DNA of 64,000 bases from Planctomycetota bacterium (GTDB lineage Bacteria; Planctomycetota; UBA1135; GCA-002686595), in assembly GCA_029259595.1 (NCBI GenBank), contig JAJDEW010000086.1, positions 36,439 through 100,438 on the forward strand, read 5' to 3'. This document shows, piece after piece, positions 1-9,647 of the stretch (the stretch's first letter is position 1; each line of letters begins with the position of its first letter). Under the pieces are notes generated by a model. It searched no databases. It was given only the letters and a program-made list of their open reading frames with translations, and was not told where the DNA came from. The position numbers were made by a program, and so were the translations under genes.

Positions 1-3000
1 CGTGGGGTTGTAGACGTCGACGCGCGCGTAGACGTTGCCGGGACCGGCGTCGGGATCGTTCTGAGTCTCGCCGCCGAAGACGTAGAACTCGCCCTTGAAC
101 CAGACGGCCTTGCCCATGCCGCCGCGCGCTTCGGGCAGCGGCAAGAGCATCGAACCGGGCTGCGACGTCGCTTCCCAGAGGTTGGTCGCCGGGTCGTAGA
201 TCTGCAGGTCGTCGAAGCCGTTCGTGACGAAGTTGCCGGCGGTGCGACCGCCGAAGACGTAGAAGCGCTCGCCGTCCGTGGCCGACGCCCCGTGATTGCG
301 ACCAGCGGGCAGTGGCGTGCGCCCGGACCAGGTGTTCGCGACCGGGTCGTAGACGGAATGGTTCGCGACGGTCGACGCACCGACGATGCCGCCGGCCGCG
401 TGGATCTTGCCCCCGATCACCGCGGTCTGGAGCGCACCGCCCGCCCAGGGCATCTGCTGGCCCTGGGACCAGCTGTTCGAGCCGGGATCGTAGATCTGCA
501 CACGCCCTTCCGAACCCGCCCCGAGACCCCCGATCAGATACAGCTTGCCGTCGATGACCTCGGCCGCGTGGTGATGCCCCGCGAAGATCCGTGGCGCGCG
601 GTTGGACATCCAAGCGCGCGCGAGCAGGTCGTAGCGATACGTGGCCTGGGCCCCCTCGCCCACGACGTAGAGGATCCCGTTGATGACGCCCGCCGCGACC
701 TCGCCCAGAGCGACCGGCAGCGGAGCGAGCGCCGACCAGCGCCCGGGCTCTGCGCCTACGCCGAGCAGGTAACGGAAGGCACCCGCGAGGGTGTCCACGT
801 TGCCTTGCACGGTGACGGCGACATCGAGCAGGTCGGTCGTCGGTGTCGCGTCGGCCGGTACGAAGCCGACGATGCGCGTGGTGCTGACGGATTGGAGCGA
901 AGCCGGCAGCCCGCCGATCGTCACCGACGTGTTGGCCAGGGTCCCGAAGTTGGCGCCACCGATCACGAAGCGCGTCCCGCCCGTCGCGGGCGCACGCCAG
1001 GGCGTGATGTCATGCACCTCGACCCCGGTCGGGCTCGGATCGTTCGGCTTCAGGACGACCACGGAGTTGTTGCCGAAGTCCATGCCCAACAGGGCGCCCC
1101 CCGGGCCCATGCGCACGCTCAGGGCACCGGTGTACGGCGAGATCTCGCTCGTCTGATCGACGTGCCGACCATCCGCTTCGAGGGCCAGGAGCCGGACCGT
1201 TCCGACCCACTTCTGGGCGATCAAGTTCCCGCGCAGCTGACCGCGGAACACGTCCGAGCGGAACTCGTCGAGCCCGTCGGTCGAAGGCGCGAAGCCGGTT
1301 ATGGCCTGCGTGAAGACGTCGGGGATCGAGGGCCCGCTCGACACACCCCGGAAGACGTTCTGGCGCACGTCCGTACGACCCCGGCTGCGGTTCGGGTGGC
1401 CGTAGTAGTTGCCGTACTCGATCAGGTTGAGCTCGTCGAAATCGTAGGGATCGGGCGCTTCCGAGGAAGCCCCGGTCGACGCGGCGCCGAAGTCCGTGTT
1501 CGGTCCGTTGTCCGTCGCGTACAGGAGTCCGCCCGTCGTGAGCAAGAGGTCGTAGGGATTCCGAAGGCCGGCGGCATGCACCGAGACGTCGATGTTCGCC
1601 GCCACGTCCACGCCCTCGCCGGAGACTTGGTCGTTGTCGGGCAAGCCGGACAGCGAGTCCAGATACGTGACGCTCCCGTTGAAGCCCGCCCGCGAGAGGT
1701 GCACCTTCAGGATCGCGGCGGAGAGCGGAGACTCGACCAGATCGCCGCTGTTCGGGTGCTTGACGCCGGCGTTCGTGTTGCTCCCGACGGCGACCAGCAG
1801 ATCGCCGTTGTTGTCGAACACGAGCCCGTTCATGCCGTGGTCGTGGTTCGACGTCGGCAGCCCCGAGACCACCGTCACCGGCGTGTTGAAGCCAGGACCT
1901 TCGACGTAGCTGATCATCCCCGTGTACGGCGACGGAGCGGAGAACGAACCGCCACCGTTCAGGAAGTGCTTGCCGTGGGACAGGTAGAGCCGGACCGGCG
2001 TGGCCGGGTCGTAGGGATGGGTCGCGATCCCGAGGACGTTGTTGTTCGAGAGCCCCGAAACGCCGGGGAAGGTCGTCTTGCTCACGACGCCGTAGGAGTC
2101 GTCGAACACGATCCGCGTCACACGCCCGTCCAGCGAGGCCACGTAGAAGTTGCCGTCCGGCCCCCAGACTCCCGTCGTGGGCGAGGGCACGCCGGTGACC
2201 GGCGTACCCGGGTCGAAGTCGATCGGAACGGGACCGTTGGCGTCGTAGACGTAGTCGCGCGCGTTGCTCTCCCCCGCCGGGGTCTCGACGGTCACCTGCA
2301 CGGTGCCGGGAATGCCGCCGGGCGAGAGCAGCTCGAGCTTGGTCGGCGACCAGCTCAAGAAGTCGTCCTCGTCGAGGTTGACCGCGCCGAAGTGGACGAC
2401 GACCGAATCCTTGGGAAAGAAGCCCTGCCCCGAGATCTCGACGAAGTTGCCTCCGACCGTCGCGCCGACGCCGGGCATCGTGTTGATCACGGGCAAGAGC
2501 CCCGTCTCGTCGTGGGTCAGGTCGGCCGCGTCGATCGGCTCGGTCGCACCACCGTCGACCTGCACCGCGACGCCCAAGGGGAGGTCGCCGAGGTCGTCGA
2601 CCGCGAAGCGCACCTCGAGCTCGTGAACTCCTACCGCGAGGCTCTGCTGGCCGCTGATCGGAAGGCCTTCGAGCTCGATGCGGTGGTCCGCACCGCCGCT
2701 GACGATGAATTCGAACAGGCCGGCCGTCGTCACGGCGTAGCCGAAGTTCATGCGCACCATGACGTCACCGCCATAGGGCGAGCGGCCCACGGCCGTGGTG
2801 CCCGTGACGCTCGGGCTCGCGACGACTTCGGCGTAGTCCGCGTTGGTCGGTACGGCATCGAGCAGAGCTCCCGCGCTGGAGCCGCTGGCATCGTAGTAGT
2901 GGACGAGCACGCCGGGCACCTCGTCGGTCCCGAGCACATCGACGGCGACGGTGTCGTCGAGAAAGCGCTGGGGAACGCTGTCGTCGCCGATCTCGAGCTT

Positions 3001-4575
3001 GATCTCGTGTGACCCCAGCCCCAGGTTCGGCAAGGCCAAGGGCGAGCTGGACAGCAGCAGCGCCGCTTCGGTCCACGCGAAGCTGACGAGCGCCCGTCCC
3101 GGCTCGTGGGTGTGCGAACTGGTTCCGTCCAGGACCAGGGATTCGACGCCGTTCCCGTCGTAGTCGACGACGAAACCGGGGGCATTGATCACGACGTGCA
3201 GGTAGGGATCGCCTTCGTGTCCGCCGAGCCCGCGCGCGACCACGTTGCGCTGTCCGAAGTCGCCCTCGAAGCGCAGGACGATCGTGTCGAACTGCTCTTC
3301 CAGGGGCGCGAAGGTGACGTCGATCTCGCGCGACTCACCCGGAGCCAGCGTGAGCCCCAGTTCGTGCGTGACGTTCGTGCGCCCGCCAGCGTAGATCATG
3401 CCGTCGAGGTCGAGCGAGAAGCTCTCCCCGTTGCCGCTGCCCCCCAGGAGGAAGCGCAGGCGCTCGATCACGAGCTCGCCCAGTCCCTCGTTCGTGATCG
3501 TCAAGGGCAGAACGTCACTTCCGCCGGTCGACACGGCGCCGAAGTCGAGCGTCGTCGGCGTCGCGATCACCATCGGCTTCGAGACCACCTCGACCGCCGC
3601 CAAGCTGGCCTCGTCGACGACGCCTTCGAGGCGCATGTCGAGCACGCCGTCCTCCACGACCACACCGAGTTCGACCGTGTACGCCGTGCGTGCGCCCGCG
3701 GCACCGAAGACGTCCAGTCCGTCGATCACCTTCGTCTCCTCGAGGAAGACGTCGAAGATCCGCGCCCCCAGCGCCTCCGCTTCCGTCTCCGCGAAGTGCA
3801 ACGTGACCGCGTAGAACGAAGGCTCGGCGACGCCGAGCGCGTACGAGAACGAAGGCCCCCGACGCTGGTTGGCGTAGAGCGCGTCGTCGTCGGTTCCTTC
3901 GATGTCCCCGCCCACGACCGTCGTCGACCCGCCCTGGGCGCCGTAGTCTTGCGTCCAGTCCACGCCGGCCCCGTCGGTGAACTCGCCCGCACCGACCTGG
4001 ATCCGGATGTCGTCCCCGATCGGCCCCGTGCACTGGCCGTGCAGCGTGACGAAGACCTCCCAGCCGGAGGCCAGATCGTTGCGCACATAGAGCCGGGCCG
4101 AGCGATCGCCCCGGCGGCCGGGCTCGAAGTAGACCTCGACGTCCTGTTCGGCCGCGGGGGCCAGGAGGAAGGGGACGCCGCCCCCACCCGCGAGCTCGAC
4201 GATCCAGTCGTCCGTATCGTTGCCGACGATCTCGAGGTCGGTGACCGTCACCGGGACCGCACTCGTGTTGCGCACGGTGACGACCAGCCCGCCTTCGCGT
4301 TCGGGATCGCCGCGCGGATCGATGTCGTGCACGTCCGTGGGCCCGAGGTCGATCCGCTGGCGGGTCGCCGGAAAGTCGAGTCGGTGCGGGGTCACGACCA
4401 GCGAGTCGTCCTCGACCGGATCCACTTCCAGGACGTCCTGCCCCAGCGCGGTGACCGTCGCCGCCTGCTCAGCGCTCGGCGTCGCGACGCCGGAGTCTCC
4501 CGCGGGAGCGCACGCCGCGAAGAGACCGCAGAACAACAGGAGTAGGGTCCGGAGCCGGAGCGAGTTCTGGGACAC
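1..4575 (-). CDS. Giant multidomain lipoprotein (malectin, PA14-like, IPT/TIG, sorbosone-dehydrogenase-like propeller, Kelch), 3' end outside window
   Basis: Minus-strand reading frame open to the left edge (at least 1525 residues). From the GTG at 4575 the protein starts with a short signal peptide ending in a lipobox (LFAAC, residues ~18-22), so it is probably a surface lipoprotein. An ATG at 4680 would add 35 Pro/Ser-rich residues before the signal and is less likely. Domains in order: an N-terminal beta-rich region; a malectin-like carbohydrate-binding domain (~185-330, with the Y/F-SY and LHFAE motifs); an abnormal-spindle/choice-of-anchor type Ig domain (~340-450); a PA14-like domain (~550-680, starting VHYYD); an IPT/TIG domain (~690-775); a glucose/sorbosone-dehydrogenase-like propeller (~780-1180, with NHDHGMNGL); a second IPT/TIG (~1183-1265); then Kelch repeats (~1280 on). 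It probably binds or oxidises extracellular sugars; the substrate is unknown. Confidence 0.85.
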   Translation of the reverse strand, partial: MSQNSLRLRTLLLLFCGLFAACAPAGDSGVATPSAEQAATVTALGQDVLEVDPVEDDSLVVTPHRLDFPATRQRIDLGPTDVHDIDPRGDPEREGGLVVTVRNTSAVPVTVTDLEIVGNDTDDWIVELAGGGGVPFLLAPAAEQDVEVYFEPGRRGDRSARLYVRNDLASGWEVFVTLHGQCTGPIGDDIRIQVGAGEFTDGAGVDWTQDYGAQGGSTTVVGGDIEGTDDDALYANQRRGPSFSYALGVAEPSFYAVTLHFAETEAEALGARIFDVFLEETKVIDGLDVFGAAGARTAYTVELGVVVEDGVLDMRLEGVVDEASLAAVEVVSKPMVIATPTTLDFGAVSTGGSDVLPLTITNEGLGELVIERLRFLLGGSGNGESFSLDLDGMIYAGGRTNVTHELGLTLAPGESREIDVTFAPLEEQFDTIVLRFEGDFGQRNVVARGLGGHEGDPYLHVVINAPGFVVDYDGNGVESLVLDGTSSHTHEPGRALVSFAWTEAALLLSSSPLALPNLGLGSHEIKLEIGDDSVPQRFLDDTVAVDVLGTDEVPGVLVHYYDASGSSAGALLDAVPTNADYAEVVASPSVTGTTAVGRSPYGGDVMVRMNFGYAVTTAGLFEFIVSGGADHRIELEGLPISGQQSLAVGVHELEVRFAVDDLGDLPLGVAVQVDGGATEPIDAADLTHDETGLLPVINTMPGVGATVGGNFVEISGQGFFPKDSVVVHFGAVNLDEDDFLSWSPTKLELLSPGGIPGTVQVTVETPAGESNARDYVYDANGPVPIDFDPGTPVTGVPSPTTGVWGPDGNFYVASLDGRVTRIVFDDSYGVVSKTTFPGVSGLSNNNVLGIATHPYDPATPVRLYLSHGKHFLNGGGSFSAPSPYTGMISYVEGPGFNTPVTVVSGLPTSNHDHGMNGLVFDNNGDLLVAVGSNTNAGVKHPNSGDLVESPLSAAILKVHLSRAGFNGSVTYLDSLSGLPDNDQVSGEGVDVAANIDVSVHAAGLRNPYDLLLTTGGLLYATDNGPNTDFGAASTGASSEAPDPYDFDELNLIEYGNYYGHPNRSRGRTDVRQNVFRGVSSGPSIPDVFTQAITGFAPSTDGLDEFRSDVFRGQLRGNLIAQKWVGTVRLLALEADGRHVDQTSEISPYTGALSVRMGPGGALLGMDFGNNSVVVLKPNDPSPTGVEVHDITPWRAPATGGTRFVIGGANFGTLANTSVTIGGLPASLQSVSTTRIVGFVPADATPTTDLLDVAVTVQGNVDTLAGAFRYLLGVGAEPGRWSALAPLPVALGEVAAGVINGILYVVGEGAQATYRYDLLARAWMSNRAPRIFAGHHHAAEVIDGKLYLIGGLGAGSEGRVQIYDPGSNSWSQGQQMPWAGGALQTAVIGGKIHAAGGIVGASTVANHSVYDPVANTWSGRTPLPAGRNHGASATDGERFYVFGGRTAGNFVTNGFDDLQIYDPATNLWEATSQPGSMLLPLPEARGGMGKAVWFKGEFYVFGGETQNDPDAGPGNVYARVDVYNPT

Positions 4576-4835
4576 GTCGCTGGGAGCCTTGGAAGGAGAC
4601 GGAGGAGGATACGGCGGGGGGAGCCGAGCGAGAGACGAGCCAGGAGACGAGAAAGGCGCTGAAGCGCACGGAAACGCCATTTTCCAGCCTACTAAGAACG
4701 TTCGGGAAGCGCTGGATGGTCCCTCGATTTGGGACAAATGTCGGCGGCTCGGGCGGGCTCGCGCGGACACGTCCGAAAGGCTTTCGCGAACGAAAACGGG
4801 GGGGCGCGGATCGTGAGCGGAGGTCGAAGGGCGCT

Positions 4836-5177
4836 TCAGACCCCGCTCGCCGGGGGACGGGGACGCCGTTCGAAGATGCGCCGCTCGAAGAGCGCCACGG
4901 CGCTCTCCGTCCGCCGGTAGCCCCAGTGCTGGAGGACGTCTTCGACCCGCTCGACCGGCTCCCGCAGGCCGCGCGTCGCCCGGTTCACACCATCGACCAG
5001 GAAGGCCTCGAGGCCCGGAATCTCGCGCAGAGCGCGGGCCACGCGTCCACGCGAAGCCTCGGCCGTCAGGAGCAGATGGCGCACGAACCCGAGCCGACAA
5101 CCGAGGGCGCGGCGGTCCTCGGGGTTCGACAGGAGCTCGGGAGGCGGAAGGAGTTTCTCGGGGGAGCCAGAGTCCAC
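4836..5177 (-). CDS. Hypothetical small protein downstream of epimerase
   Basis: About 113 residues from a GTG at 5177, 65 bp after the epimerase stop and on the same strand. Composition is protein-like (mixed hydrophobic and charged helices, e.g. LGCRLGFVRHLLLTAEASRG and EPVERVEDVLQHWGYRR) rather than the Arg/Pro-only pattern of antisense frames. No family recognised. The start is uncertain: the frame is open much further upstream into the epimerase gene, but those residues are low-complexity. It could be co-transcribed with the epimerase. Confidence 0.4.
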   Translation of the reverse strand: MDSGSPEKLLPPPELLSNPEDRRALGCRLGFVRHLLLTAEASRGRVARALREIPGLEAFLVDGVNRATRGLREPVERVEDVLQHWGYRRTESAVALFERRIFERRPRPPASGV

Positions 5178-5241
5178 ATTCGAACGTACCCCGCTTGGAG
5201 GCGAGCGCCAAAACGCGCTCGGAAAGTCGCCTCCGAAGACG

Positions 5242-6237
5242 TCAACGCCCCGGCTCGAGGGCCCGCGCGCGCCGCCGCGGAGCCGCGGCCACGACCTCGC
5301 GCAGGATCCCGTCGAGGTCGAAGTGCGGCCGAAACCCCGTCCAGCCCGCAAGGCGCTCGAGCGCCGGCCGCCGACGGGGAATGTCGTCCACGTCGATGCC
5401 ATAAGCCTCGCGATAGGGCATGCGCACGATCGGCGAGCGTGACCCGGTCACGGACACGACCCGCTGCGCGAGCTCGAGAATCGAAACCTCCTCGTCCGAC
5501 CCCACGTTCACGACCTGGCCCCACGCGCGCTCGGTTTCGAGCAGGAGCCCGACGGCCCGAACGGCGTCCTGGACGGCCAGGAACGAACGCGTCTGCGTGC
5601 CATCCCCGAAGACCGTCAGCGGCTCGCCCGCCAGCGCCTGGCGGACGAAGTTCGGCAAGACCATGCCGTAGCGTCCCCGCTGCCGGGCCCCGACCGTGTT
5701 GAAGAAGCGCACCACGAGGACCCGCAGCCCCTCCGAGCGCGCGAGCGCGAAGGCCGTCCGTTCGGAGAGCGCCTTGGTCGCCGCATAGATCCACCGGCGC
5801 TCCTCGGGGTGCGGCAGCTCGATCGCCGCCTCCTCCCGAAACGGCGGCTCGCGCCGCCCGTACACCTCGGACGTCGACGCGAGCAGCACCTCGCGCCCGT
5901 GGCGCGCGGCGGCCCGCAGGACGTTGAGCGAGCCCGTCACGTTGGTCTCGACCGTCCGAGCGGGCGCAGCGAGCACGAGCCGCACCCCCACCACCGCGGC
6001 CATGTGCAAGACGCGCTCGTGCGCCGCCACCAGCCGCTCGACCAGCGCCTCGTCCGTGACCGAGCCCTGGACGAACTCGAACCCGGGTGCGTCTTGCCAG
6101 GCGCTCAGATTGGACAGCCGGCCGGTCGAGAGGTCGTCGAGCACCGTCACCCGCCCGCCCTGCGCCAGGGCCTCGGCGACCAGGGCCGAACCGAGGAAAC
6201 CGGCTCCACCGGTGACGAGAATGCGGGGGACCTTCAT
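5242..6237 (-). CDS. NAD-dependent epimerase/dehydratase (extended SDR)
   Basis: 331 residues, standard length for an extended short-chain dehydrogenase acting on nucleotide sugars. It begins [20 protein letters not shown], giving the TGGxGFxGS NAD-binding loop at the N-terminus. The STSEVYG strand and the catalytic YAATK (YxxxK) follow at the usual spacing, then RFFNTVG and VFGDGTQTRSF, typical of UDP-glucose/UDP-glucuronate type epimerases. Likely interconverts a UDP-sugar for cell-surface glycans; the precise substrate cannot be read from sequence. It stands alone between the small hypothetical gene and the M14 deacylase, all on the same strand, with 215 bp of gene-free DNA upstream. Confidence 0.88.
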   Translation of the reverse strand: MKVPRILVTGGAGFLGSALVAEALAQGGRVTVLDDLSTGRLSNLSAWQDAPGFEFVQGSVTDEALVERLVAAHERVLHMAAVVGVRLVLAAPARTVETNVTGSLNVLRAAARHGREVLLASTSEVYGRREPPFREEAAIELPHPEERRWIYAATKALSERTAFALARSEGLRVLVVRFFNTVGARQRGRYGMVLPNFVRQALAGEPLTVFGDGTQTRSFLAVQDAVRAVGLLLETERAWGQVVNVGSDEEVSILELAQRVVSVTGSRSPIVRMPYREAYGIDVDDIPRRRPALERLAGWTGFRPHFDLDGILREVVAAAPRRRARALEPGR

Positions 6238-6452
6238 GGCGTGGGGTCGCTGACGCCTGAGAGCCGCCTGTCTTCCTGCGCACCCGGGCGAGCTGCGCGC
6301 GGGGGGCGCCGGCGCCGGGAGAGGAGACGGCCGTGGCGACGGCCAGTGGACACCTCCCGCCCCCCGCCATCAACCGCAAGCGTCCCACAACAGGCCAGGT
6401 TCCCTCGCGGAGCGGGCTCGGGAAGCGGGATCCCGGCCAGGGAGACCCTGCC

Positions 6453-7634
6453 TCAGGCCTCGGGGCGGCGAACGAAGACGAGGAAGCCCTCGACCTTGCG
6501 GCTGCGCCGGAAGCCGAAGAGATGGAAGACGTCCACGACGCCGAAGCGCGCGATGCGGGGATCGACCAGAAACACGCGCGGGTTGTGCGGATGGCGATGG
6601 ACCCCCGGCAAGAAGCGCAGGAGCCCCCCGAGGCGCAGGCGCCGCAGGAAGGCCGAGAGCCGCATCCAGAAGGGCTGGACCTCGCTTCCGAGGAAGAAGC
6701 CGTCGTTGCCCTGCCCCTGGTAGCGCGGCATCAACAAAAGCCCCGTCAGCGGACCGCGGACGACGCGCTCGCGCTCCTCGCCCGACCAGGCCAGGACCTC
6801 GCCCTTCTCCACCAGGTGGAAGTTCGTGTAGCCCGGCTCCATCTCGAACACCTCGCCCGAGGCGATGCCGTGGCGGTAGCGGATCTCGACCACCTCGGGC
6901 ATGCCCCAGGCGGTCTGGCCGAGGAGGTCGCGCAGCCCCTCGATGTCGGGGACGTCTTCGGCGGCGACGAGGCCCAGGGCTTCGAGGCCGAGCCAGATCG
7001 CGGCGGCATGGTGGTCGACGGTCGATTCGAGCTCGTTCTGGCCGCCCTCGAGGCACACGGCCACGTGACCTTTCTCGCCGAGCCAGGCCAACAGGGTTCC
7101 GTCGACGCTCTCCTCCAGCCCGAGCAGGAGCGGCACGGGCAGCGCCAGCGCCAGGCGCCGGTTCTGCAGCGTGTCCGCCATGATCGTGAAGGGGCAACCG
7201 TCGGCGGAGGTCGAGTGCAGATCGAGCAGGCCCACCTTCGACCAAGCTTGCGCGTCCATGTGCTCGCGCAGCGCTCCCCAGAGCTCGCGTTGCTCGCGAT
7301 CCTCGGCGCGGTCCTCCTCCGGCGCCTGGCGCTGGAGCTTGTCCACGCGCTCGTCGGTCCAGGCGCGGTTCAGGTCCCGATCGAGGTAGCGGACCCCCAT
7401 CTGCAGCGCGCTCTTGTTGCCGACCAGCGCGACGAAGCGGCCGCGGATCGGCGTCTCGCGCTGGCGCAGCTCGGCCAGAACGCGCGCGGCGGCGAGAACG
7501 CCGGCCGGCTCGTTGCCGTGCAGGCCACCGAGCACGAGAAACAGGGGACCGGGTCGGCCCTGCTCCCAGACCCCGTGGACGCGCTCGTCGAGCAGCGCCT
7601 CGTGTCCTTCGATCAGGCTTCCTCGCGCAACCAT
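6453..7634 (-). CDS. Succinylglutamate desuccinylase/aspartoacylase family zinc deacylase (M14-like)
   Basis: 393 residues. The zinc site is visible: GLHGNE (His39, Glu42) and LLDLHST (His140), with the substrate-binding DLNR motif at ~87-90, as in the AstE/AspA (M14 carboxypeptidase-like) family. Members remove acyl groups from N-acyl amino acids, or trim small peptides and amides. The start ATG at 7634 lies inside the end of the upstream GCS2-CBS gene (22-bp overlap), so the two are translationally coupled and likely act in one pathway. The C-terminal ~90 residues are basic and end in a short beta-rich tail. The substrate is not known; a gamma-glutamyl-type amide made by the neighbour is a reasonable guess only. 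Confidence 0.82.
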   Translation of the reverse strand: MVARGSLIEGHEALLDERVHGVWEQGRPGPLFLVLGGLHGNEPAGVLAAARVLAELRQRETPIRGRFVALVGNKSALQMGVRYLDRDLNRAWTDERVDKLQRQAPEEDRAEDREQRELWGALREHMDAQAWSKVGLLDLHSTSADGCPFTIMADTLQNRRLALALPVPLLLGLEESVDGTLLAWLGEKGHVAVCLEGGQNELESTVDHHAAAIWLGLEALGLVAAEDVPDIEGLRDLLGQTAWGMPEVVEIRYRHGIASGEVFEMEPGYTNFHLVEKGEVLAWSGEERERVVRGPLTGLLLMPRYQGQGNDGFFLGSEVQPFWMRLSAFLRRLRLGGLLRFLPGVHRHPHNPRVFLVDPRIARFGVVDVFHLFGFRRSRKVEGFLVFVRRPEA

Positions 7635-9529
7635 CGATCAAGCAGCTTGGCCGCGACCTCCATCAGGTCCCCTTCGGTGACGATGCCGACGAGTCGCTCG
7701 CCCTGGACGACGGGCAGGCAACCGACCTTCTTCTCGCGCATCAGCGCGATGGCGTCGAGCGTGCTGGTCTCCGGACCGACGGTGACCGGGTCCTTGCGCA
7801 TGATCTCGCGCACGGCGACGGCACGGCCGTCCTCGCGCTGGCCGCCGCCGACCATGCGCAGGAGCTGGCGGTGCGTGATCAGACCGACGAGCTTGCCGCG
7901 CTCGTCCTCGACCGGCACGTGTCGGAGATGCTCCCAGTCCATGACGCTGGCCGCGAGGTCGACGAGGTCCTCGGGATGCACGGTGAAGAGGTCGCCGGTC
8001 ATCAGCTGACCAACGGTCCGGTAACTCGCCCGGATGTCGTCCGTGCCCTGGATCGTGGCTAGCTTCCAGCGGTGCACCGGCTCGCCCGTCTTCTGGTTCT
8101 CGAGCGTCACGGAGGTCAGGGCGCGGTAGCGCTCGTCCGCACTGCCCTGCTGCCCCATCCCCTCCAGCGAGTCGAGGAACCACTGGGCTCCGGTGCGGCC
8201 GCTCGCGACGCGTTCTTCGATGACCCCGATGTAGCGGTCGATGTCCGCGGAGGCCAAACCGTGGGCCAGGAGGCCCTCGCGGGCGAGCGGCGCCAGGTGC
8301 TTGCCGATCAATTCGTCTGCGCCGACGGAGCGGCCACCGATCCAGTCCAGGCGGGCGTTGAGTCCGTAGCGGGCGGCGGCCATGAAGTTCTGCTTGGCAT
8401 CGTCGAAGGCCATGGCCTTCGACACGTCGCCGTATTCGTCGGCCAGAGCGCACATGAGACCGAAGTAGAAGGCCGCGTTGGCCACCTCGTCGACCACGGA
8501 AGGCCCTGCAGGCAGCACCCGGTTCTCGATCCGGATGTGGGGCACCCCGTCGGCGACCCCGTAGCAGGGCCTGTTCCAGCGGTAAACCGTGCCGTTGTGC
8601 AGGCGCAGGGCCTTGAGCGACGGGACCCGCCCGCGCTCGATCTCCTCCAGCGGCGACTCCTCGAGCTCGGTCGCGATCAGCACCCGGAAGCGGGCCACGT
8701 CCTCGCGGAAGATCTCCATCACGGACTCGCGGACCCAGTCGTCGCCGAAGCTCACGCGCATGCGCCCGCCGCGCTGGGTGTGCGCCTCGGAGCGGGTATC
8801 GAGCGACTGCTGGAAGAGCGCGACGCGCGTCTCGTGCCACAGCCGATGTCGCAGGAGCACCGGCGAATTAACCGCGGCGGCGAGCACGGGCGCGGTCACG
8901 ACCTGGGCCAGGTTGTAGAGGTGAGCGAACTCCTGCGGTGCCACCTGGAAGTGGACCTGGAAGCTCGTGTTGCAGGCTTCCAGCATCACGTTGTCGTGCG
9001 TCGTCTGCAGCTCGTCGAGGCCCTTGATCAGGGTCCGGAACTCGCCGCCGCGCAGCTCGCGCATGACGTGGTTCAGCTGGTAGAAGCGCGGGATCGGCGT
9101 CATCGAATCGAGCCCGAGGTTCTTCTTCTCGAGCGTCGGCAAGATGCCGGTCATCACCACACCGACGCCCTCCGTCGCAGCCGCTTCGCGCGCCTCGTTC
9201 AAGAACTGGTCGAGCAGCGCTTCCATGCGCGCGAGGCAGTCCCCGTCGAGCACGAGCGGCGGCAGGTTCGCCTCGAGGTTGAAGAGTCCGAGCTCGGTCG
9301 TGAAGTGGGAGCGGTCCAGCTTCTCCAGGATCGACAACGCACGGTTCGCGGGCGCGAAGGAGCGATCGACCAGGAAGAGTTCCTGCTCCGCTCCGATGCG
9401 GCGTACGCCGGTCTCGATCATCTCACGATCGATCATCGTCTCGAGCGCCCGCACGTCCTCCAGGAGCGCCCGCATGAAGGCGCGCAGGTTCTCGTTGTCG
9501 ACGCCTTCGTGGATCTCGTGTTCGCCCAT
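7613..9529 (-). CDS. Glutamate-cysteine ligase family 2 (GCS2-type carboxylate-amine ligase) fused to a CBS-domain pair
   Basis: 638 residues. Residues ~1-490 are a GCS2-family carboxylate-amine ligase: RIGAEQELFLVD (the Gly-x-Glu-x-Glu metal/ATP strand), FNLEANLPP, HDNVMLEACNTSFQVHFQ and PHIRIENRVLPAGPS. Residues ~500-635 hold two CBS modules (VGQLMTGDLFTVHPED and VREIMRKDPVTVGPET), which usually bind adenosine nucleotides and regulate an attached enzyme. The ATP-grasp-like GCS2 fold joins glutamate or another acid to an amine (gamma-glutamylcysteine in the founding case). The overlapping downstream deacylase suggests a synthesis/turnover pair. Ordinary glutathione synthesis is possible, but no glutathione synthetase is adjacent. 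Upstream lies a 118-bp divergent intergenic region shared with the sigma factor gene. Confidence 0.88.
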   Translation of the reverse strand: MGEHEIHEGVDNENLRAFMRALLEDVRALETMIDREMIETGVRRIGAEQELFLVDRSFAPANRALSILEKLDRSHFTTELGLFNLEANLPPLVLDGDCLARMEALLDQFLNEAREAAATEGVGVVMTGILPTLEKKNLGLDSMTPIPRFYQLNHVMRELRGGEFRTLIKGLDELQTTHDNVMLEACNTSFQVHFQVAPQEFAHLYNLAQVVTAPVLAAAVNSPVLLRHRLWHETRVALFQQSLDTRSEAHTQRGGRMRVSFGDDWVRESVMEIFREDVARFRVLIATELEESPLEEIERGRVPSLKALRLHNGTVYRWNRPCYGVADGVPHIRIENRVLPAGPSVVDEVANAAFYFGLMCALADEYGDVSKAMAFDDAKQNFMAAARYGLNARLDWIGGRSVGADELIGKHLAPLAREGLLAHGLASADIDRYIGVIEERVASGRTGAQWFLDSLEGMGQQGSADERYRALTSVTLENQKTGEPVHRWKLATIQGTDDIRASYRTVGQLMTGDLFTVHPEDLVDLAASVMDWEHLRHVPVEDERGKLVGLITHRQLLRMVGGGQREDGRAVAVREIMRKDPVTVGPETSTLDAIALMREKKVGCLPVVQGERLVGIVTEGDLMEVAAKLLDRWLREEA

Positions 9530-9647
9530 GGGCCTTTGGTGCAGGGGTGGGTGGCGAGGGGGACTCTGGCCCGCGCAGCATAACAGGCCCGCGCGTCGGG
9601 GCCTCGCTCCCCTCGTTCCCCCCCCGGCGATCCCCTACCATGCGCCG

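Noticed and set aside
292..3012. Long plus-strand open frame of 906 residues rich in Arg, Val and Asp
   Set aside because: It is antisense to the giant lipoprotein gene, which has clear domains. High-GC codon bias keeps the opposite strand open. The same holds for many long frames opposite real genes (e.g. 8072-9583, 38141-40675, 55730-59773 beyond 58759).
4576..4680. ATG at 4680 as start of the giant lipoprotein
   Set aside because: It would place 35 Pro/Ser-rich residues before the signal peptide. The GTG at 4575 gives a normal lipoprotein leader, though it lacks a strong ribosome site.
9144..9647. Extended N-terminus for the sigma factor
   Set aside because: This stretch is antisense to the GCS2-CBS gene, and the ATG at 9648 gives a normal ECF length.
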